DNA of 64,000 nt from Bog-532 sp963824545 (GTDB lineage: Bacteria; Actinomycetota; Actinomycetes; Streptosporangiales; Streptosporangiaceae), in assembly GCA_963824545.1 (NCBI GenBank), contig CAWGPP010000019.1:1-64000 (forward strand), written 5' to 3'. Under the pieces are notes generated by a model, which was given only the letters and a program-made list of their open reading frames with translations, did no database searches and was not told where the DNA came from. Below, in pieces: positions 62,178-64,000 of the stretch; the first letter of the stretch is position 1; each line of letters begins with the position of its first letter. The position numbers were made by a program, and so were the translations under genes.

Positions 62178-64000
62178 GGAGCGATCCTCAGCTGCATGTC
62201 GACGGTGGTGCCGGCATCGCCGGGCTCAATGGTTACCTGCTGCATGAGAGCCCGCATCAGCGGGATGCCGTGCCCGCGGTTCGTCCGGGCGGCCGGCTGT
62301 GAGGCCTTCCAGTGGCCGGTGTCGGTCACGGTCAGCCGGAGCTGGGTGACGGTCGCGGCGGCCCGCAGCCGGACCTGCTGCCCGGGAGCGTGGCGGTGAC
62401 CGTGCTCGACGGCATTGGCGCACGCCTCACCCGCCGCGACGAGCACATCCTGGACCGTCCGGTGACTCAGGTCGCACCGATTCAGCCAGTTCCGCAGCGT
62501 GGCCCGGACCGGCGCGAGCTGGGCCGATTCCGCCGGGAAGGTGAGGTCCAGCGGGGCCGGATGACGGTACAGGACCAGCGCGACGTCATCCTCATAGCCG
62601 CCGGCCGGGGCCATGGCGGTCATGATGGCGGTCGCGAGATCCTCCACGGCCGAGGCGTCACCCCGGTGGACGGCCGCCCCGGCCTCGGCGATCCCGGTGT
62701 CCATGGACCGGCGCCGGCGCTCGACCAGGCCGTCGGTGTACAGCAGCAGCGCCGCCCGGGCCGGCACGGTACAGCTCGCCTCGGCCCGCTCGATGTCCGG
62801 CTGCACCGCAAGCGGGAACGAGCGACCGCCCTCGAGCAGCTCGGTGCGCCCGCCGGGCAGCGCCAGGATGCCGGGAGGGTGCCCGGCGCTGCTGTACGTC
62901 AGCCGCCCGGCGTCCCGGTCGAGAATGCCGCAGAAGACCGTGCTGCAGATGGCGCCGGGGACGAGGGCGGCGAACCGGTCCATGGCGGTGAGCGTCTGGG
63001 CCGCGCTCGCGTCCTGCAGGAGCAGGGCGCGGCAGGCGCTGCGGAGCTGCCCCATCACGGTCGCGGCCTCCAGCCCGTGCCCGACGCAATCCCCGACCAC
63101 GATCCCGATCCGCCCGTCAGGCAGCTCGACGATGTCGTACCAGTCGCCGCCCACCTCGAGCGGTCGGTTGGCCGGCTCGTAGCGCGCCGCGAAACCGGCG
63201 GGCAGCCGGGCCGGCCCGAGGATCGCCCGTTGCAGGGCCAGCGCCGTTTCCCGCTGCTGATCGGTCTGGTACACTCGGTTGAGCGCCTGACCCAGGTAGC
63301 CGCACAGCAGCGCCAGCAAGGCGCGGTCCTCAGCGCTGAAGGGCCGGGCGGCGTCCACGTCGATCCAGACGGCCAGCAGGCCCAGCGGGTGCTGGACCGT
63401 TATCCCGACCGCCGTACCAGAGCCGCCCGGTAGCCCGGCACCGTCCGGCGGGCCCGGATCCTCGGTGGGGCTGAGCAGGGGTTGACGTCGCAGCGCGGTG
63501 ATCTTGTCCCGCAGCGTTCCCGGCAGGTCCGGCCAGCTGATGCCCGTGCCGGTCGACATCAAAGACGGCCCGGCGCCGCCGTTCCAGGTGACGGCGAGCA
63601 CCCTCCGGGCCCGCCACAGCCGCCGCAGCTCGTTGATGGCGCCCTGGAGCGCCTGCGGCACGCTGCTTGCCTGGGACAGCAGCAGGCCCATGGCGGCCAG
63701 GGCCGCCTCGCGCTGGCCGGCGTAGTGCTCCGCGGTGATGTCGCGGAGGGTGCCGACGACCATCCGCCGCCCGGTATCCGGGTCCTGCACCTCGTTGTAG
63801 CTGGCCGCCACCCACAGCCGGTGCCCGTCCTTATGGTTGACCGGCGCCACGAAGCTTCCCTTGCTCTGCGCCATGAGCTGCCGGAAGGCCGCACTGATCT
63901 GGCGGTGCGCCTCCGGCTCGGCGTCCTCCCGAGGCCACCACACGTGCTCGGGCACGTACGGCAGCCCCTCGGGGCCGTAACCCAGGATGTCGGTGAACGC
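62174..64000 (-). CDS. PAS-GAF-SpoIIE phosphatase-HATPase regulator, cut by window end
   Basis: At least 608 aa, 5' end outside the window. The visible part starts inside a PAS domain (AFTDILGYGPEGLPY and onward, GTLRDITAEHY). A GAF-like region, a SpoIIE/PP2C phosphatase (VGGDWYDIVELPDGRIGIVV, GDCVGHGLEAATVM, metal Asp residues) and a C-terminal RsbW-like HATPase (VLVAAGEACANAVEHGHRH) follow. It combines phosphatase and anti-sigma kinase activities on the adjacent STAS protein, as in partner-switching stress and light/redox pathways of actinobacteria. Confidence 0.93.
   Translation of the reverse strand, partial: AFTDILGYGPEGLPYVPEHVWWPREDAEPEAHRQISAAFRQLMAQSKGSFVAPVNHKDGHRLWVAASYNEVQDPDTGRRMVVGTLRDITAEHYAGQREAALAAMGLLLSQASSVPQALQGAINELRRLWRARRVLAVTWNGGAGPSLMSTGTGISWPDLPGTLRDKITALRRQPLLSPTEDPGPPDGAGLPGGSGTAVGITVQHPLGLLAVWIDVDAARPFSAEDRALLALLCGYLGQALNRVYQTDQQRETALALQRAILGPARLPAGFAARYEPANRPLEVGGDWYDIVELPDGRIGIVVGDCVGHGLEAATVMGQLRSACRALLLQDASAAQTLTAMDRFAALVPGAICSTVFCGILDRDAGRLTYSSAGHPPGILALPGGRTELLEGGRSFPLAVQPDIERAEASCTVPARAALLLYTDGLVERRRRSMDTGIAEAGAAVHRGDASAVEDLATAIMTAMAPAGGYEDDVALVLYRHPAPLDLTFPAESAQLAPVRATLRNWLNRCDLSHRTVQDVLVAAGEACANAVEHGHRHAPGQQVRLRAAATVTQLRLTVTDTGHWKASQPAARTNRGHGIPLMRALMQQVTIEPGDAGTTVDMQLRIAP

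Overview
This is a high-GC (about 70% by eye) actinobacterial chromosome segment. The evidence is strong third-position G/C bias, GTG starts and 4-bp ATGA/GTGA overlaps, an F420-type LLM oxidoreductase, DUF5753/DUF397 regulator pairs, a DUF574-type methyltransferase, a DtxR/IdeR-type iron box and FxSxx-associated proteins. These fit a Streptomyces/Streptosporangiales-like organism; the genus cannot be fixed from the sequence. No complete tRNA, rRNA, CRISPR array or prophage is visible.

Layout: (1) 1-7.1 kb is an insertion-sequence nest: an IS30 element beside an IS1182-type element, then phosphoglucomutase, then a complete ISL3 element with an 8-bp target duplication. (2) 7.1-13.5 kb holds a secreted phosphoesterase, an aldo/keto reductase, a divergent LysR/SnoaL pair, two decayed secreted carbohydrate-related genes with an intact-looking promoter and palindrome, msrA and a TrkA-type K+ channel. 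(3) 13.7-18.05 kb is transketolase coupled to a FUSC membrane protein. (4) 17.95-27.5 kb is a tightly overlapping minus-strand operon (acyl-CoA dehydrogenase, carboxyltransferase, acyl-CoA ligase, MaoC, CitE-like lyase, biotin carboxylase, LLM oxidoreductase) with a divergent TetR regulator. The gene set matches the leucine/isovalerate route of mycobacteria that uses a MaoC hydratase and an (R)-HMG-CoA lyase.

(5) 27.6-36.2 kb is a lower-GC accessory island. It is bounded on the left by a 23-nt piece identical to the 3' end of a tRNA-Leu and on the right by an IS1182 transposase fragment. It encodes a deoxyribosyltransferase-like protein, a 1307-aa MinD/ParA-TIR-NB-ARC-TPR protein of the FxSxx-COOH type, a shorter MinD-TIR paralogue and a TIR-like FxsC protein. 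No FxSxx peptide or radical SAM partner is present. This NLR-like cluster is the best candidate here for a poorly described conflict or signalling system.

(6) 36.2-38.7 kb is an alkylation-damage locus: two O6-alkylguanine transferases, an ECF sigma factor and a DNA-repair-type 2OG-Fe(II) oxygenase. (7) 39.2-39.6 kb has a cobalamin riboswitch in front of a stump of a cobalt/nickel transporter. (8) 40.4-49.9 kb carries a DUF4126 protein, an orphan D12-class adenine methylase, a zinc-ribbon/proline-rich membrane protein, a class A beta-lactamase-like lipoprotein, an IdeR-boxed EfeU-EfeO fusion plus EfeB iron-uptake operon, a methyltransferase and a NUDIX hydrolase. (9) 50-55.1 kb has two DUF5753 XRE regulators, a DUF397 protein, 0.9 kb of mostly empty DNA and a cNMP-binding/cyclase fusion. 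(10) 55.1-64 kb has an amine-oxidase-like flavoprotein, a secreted beta-propeller, DUF779 and VOC proteins, a 75-bp direct repeat, a sugar dehydrogenase/dehydratase pair and a SpoIIE/STAS stress-signalling pair cut by the window end.

All product names are inferred from motifs and remembered family features; no database search was possible.
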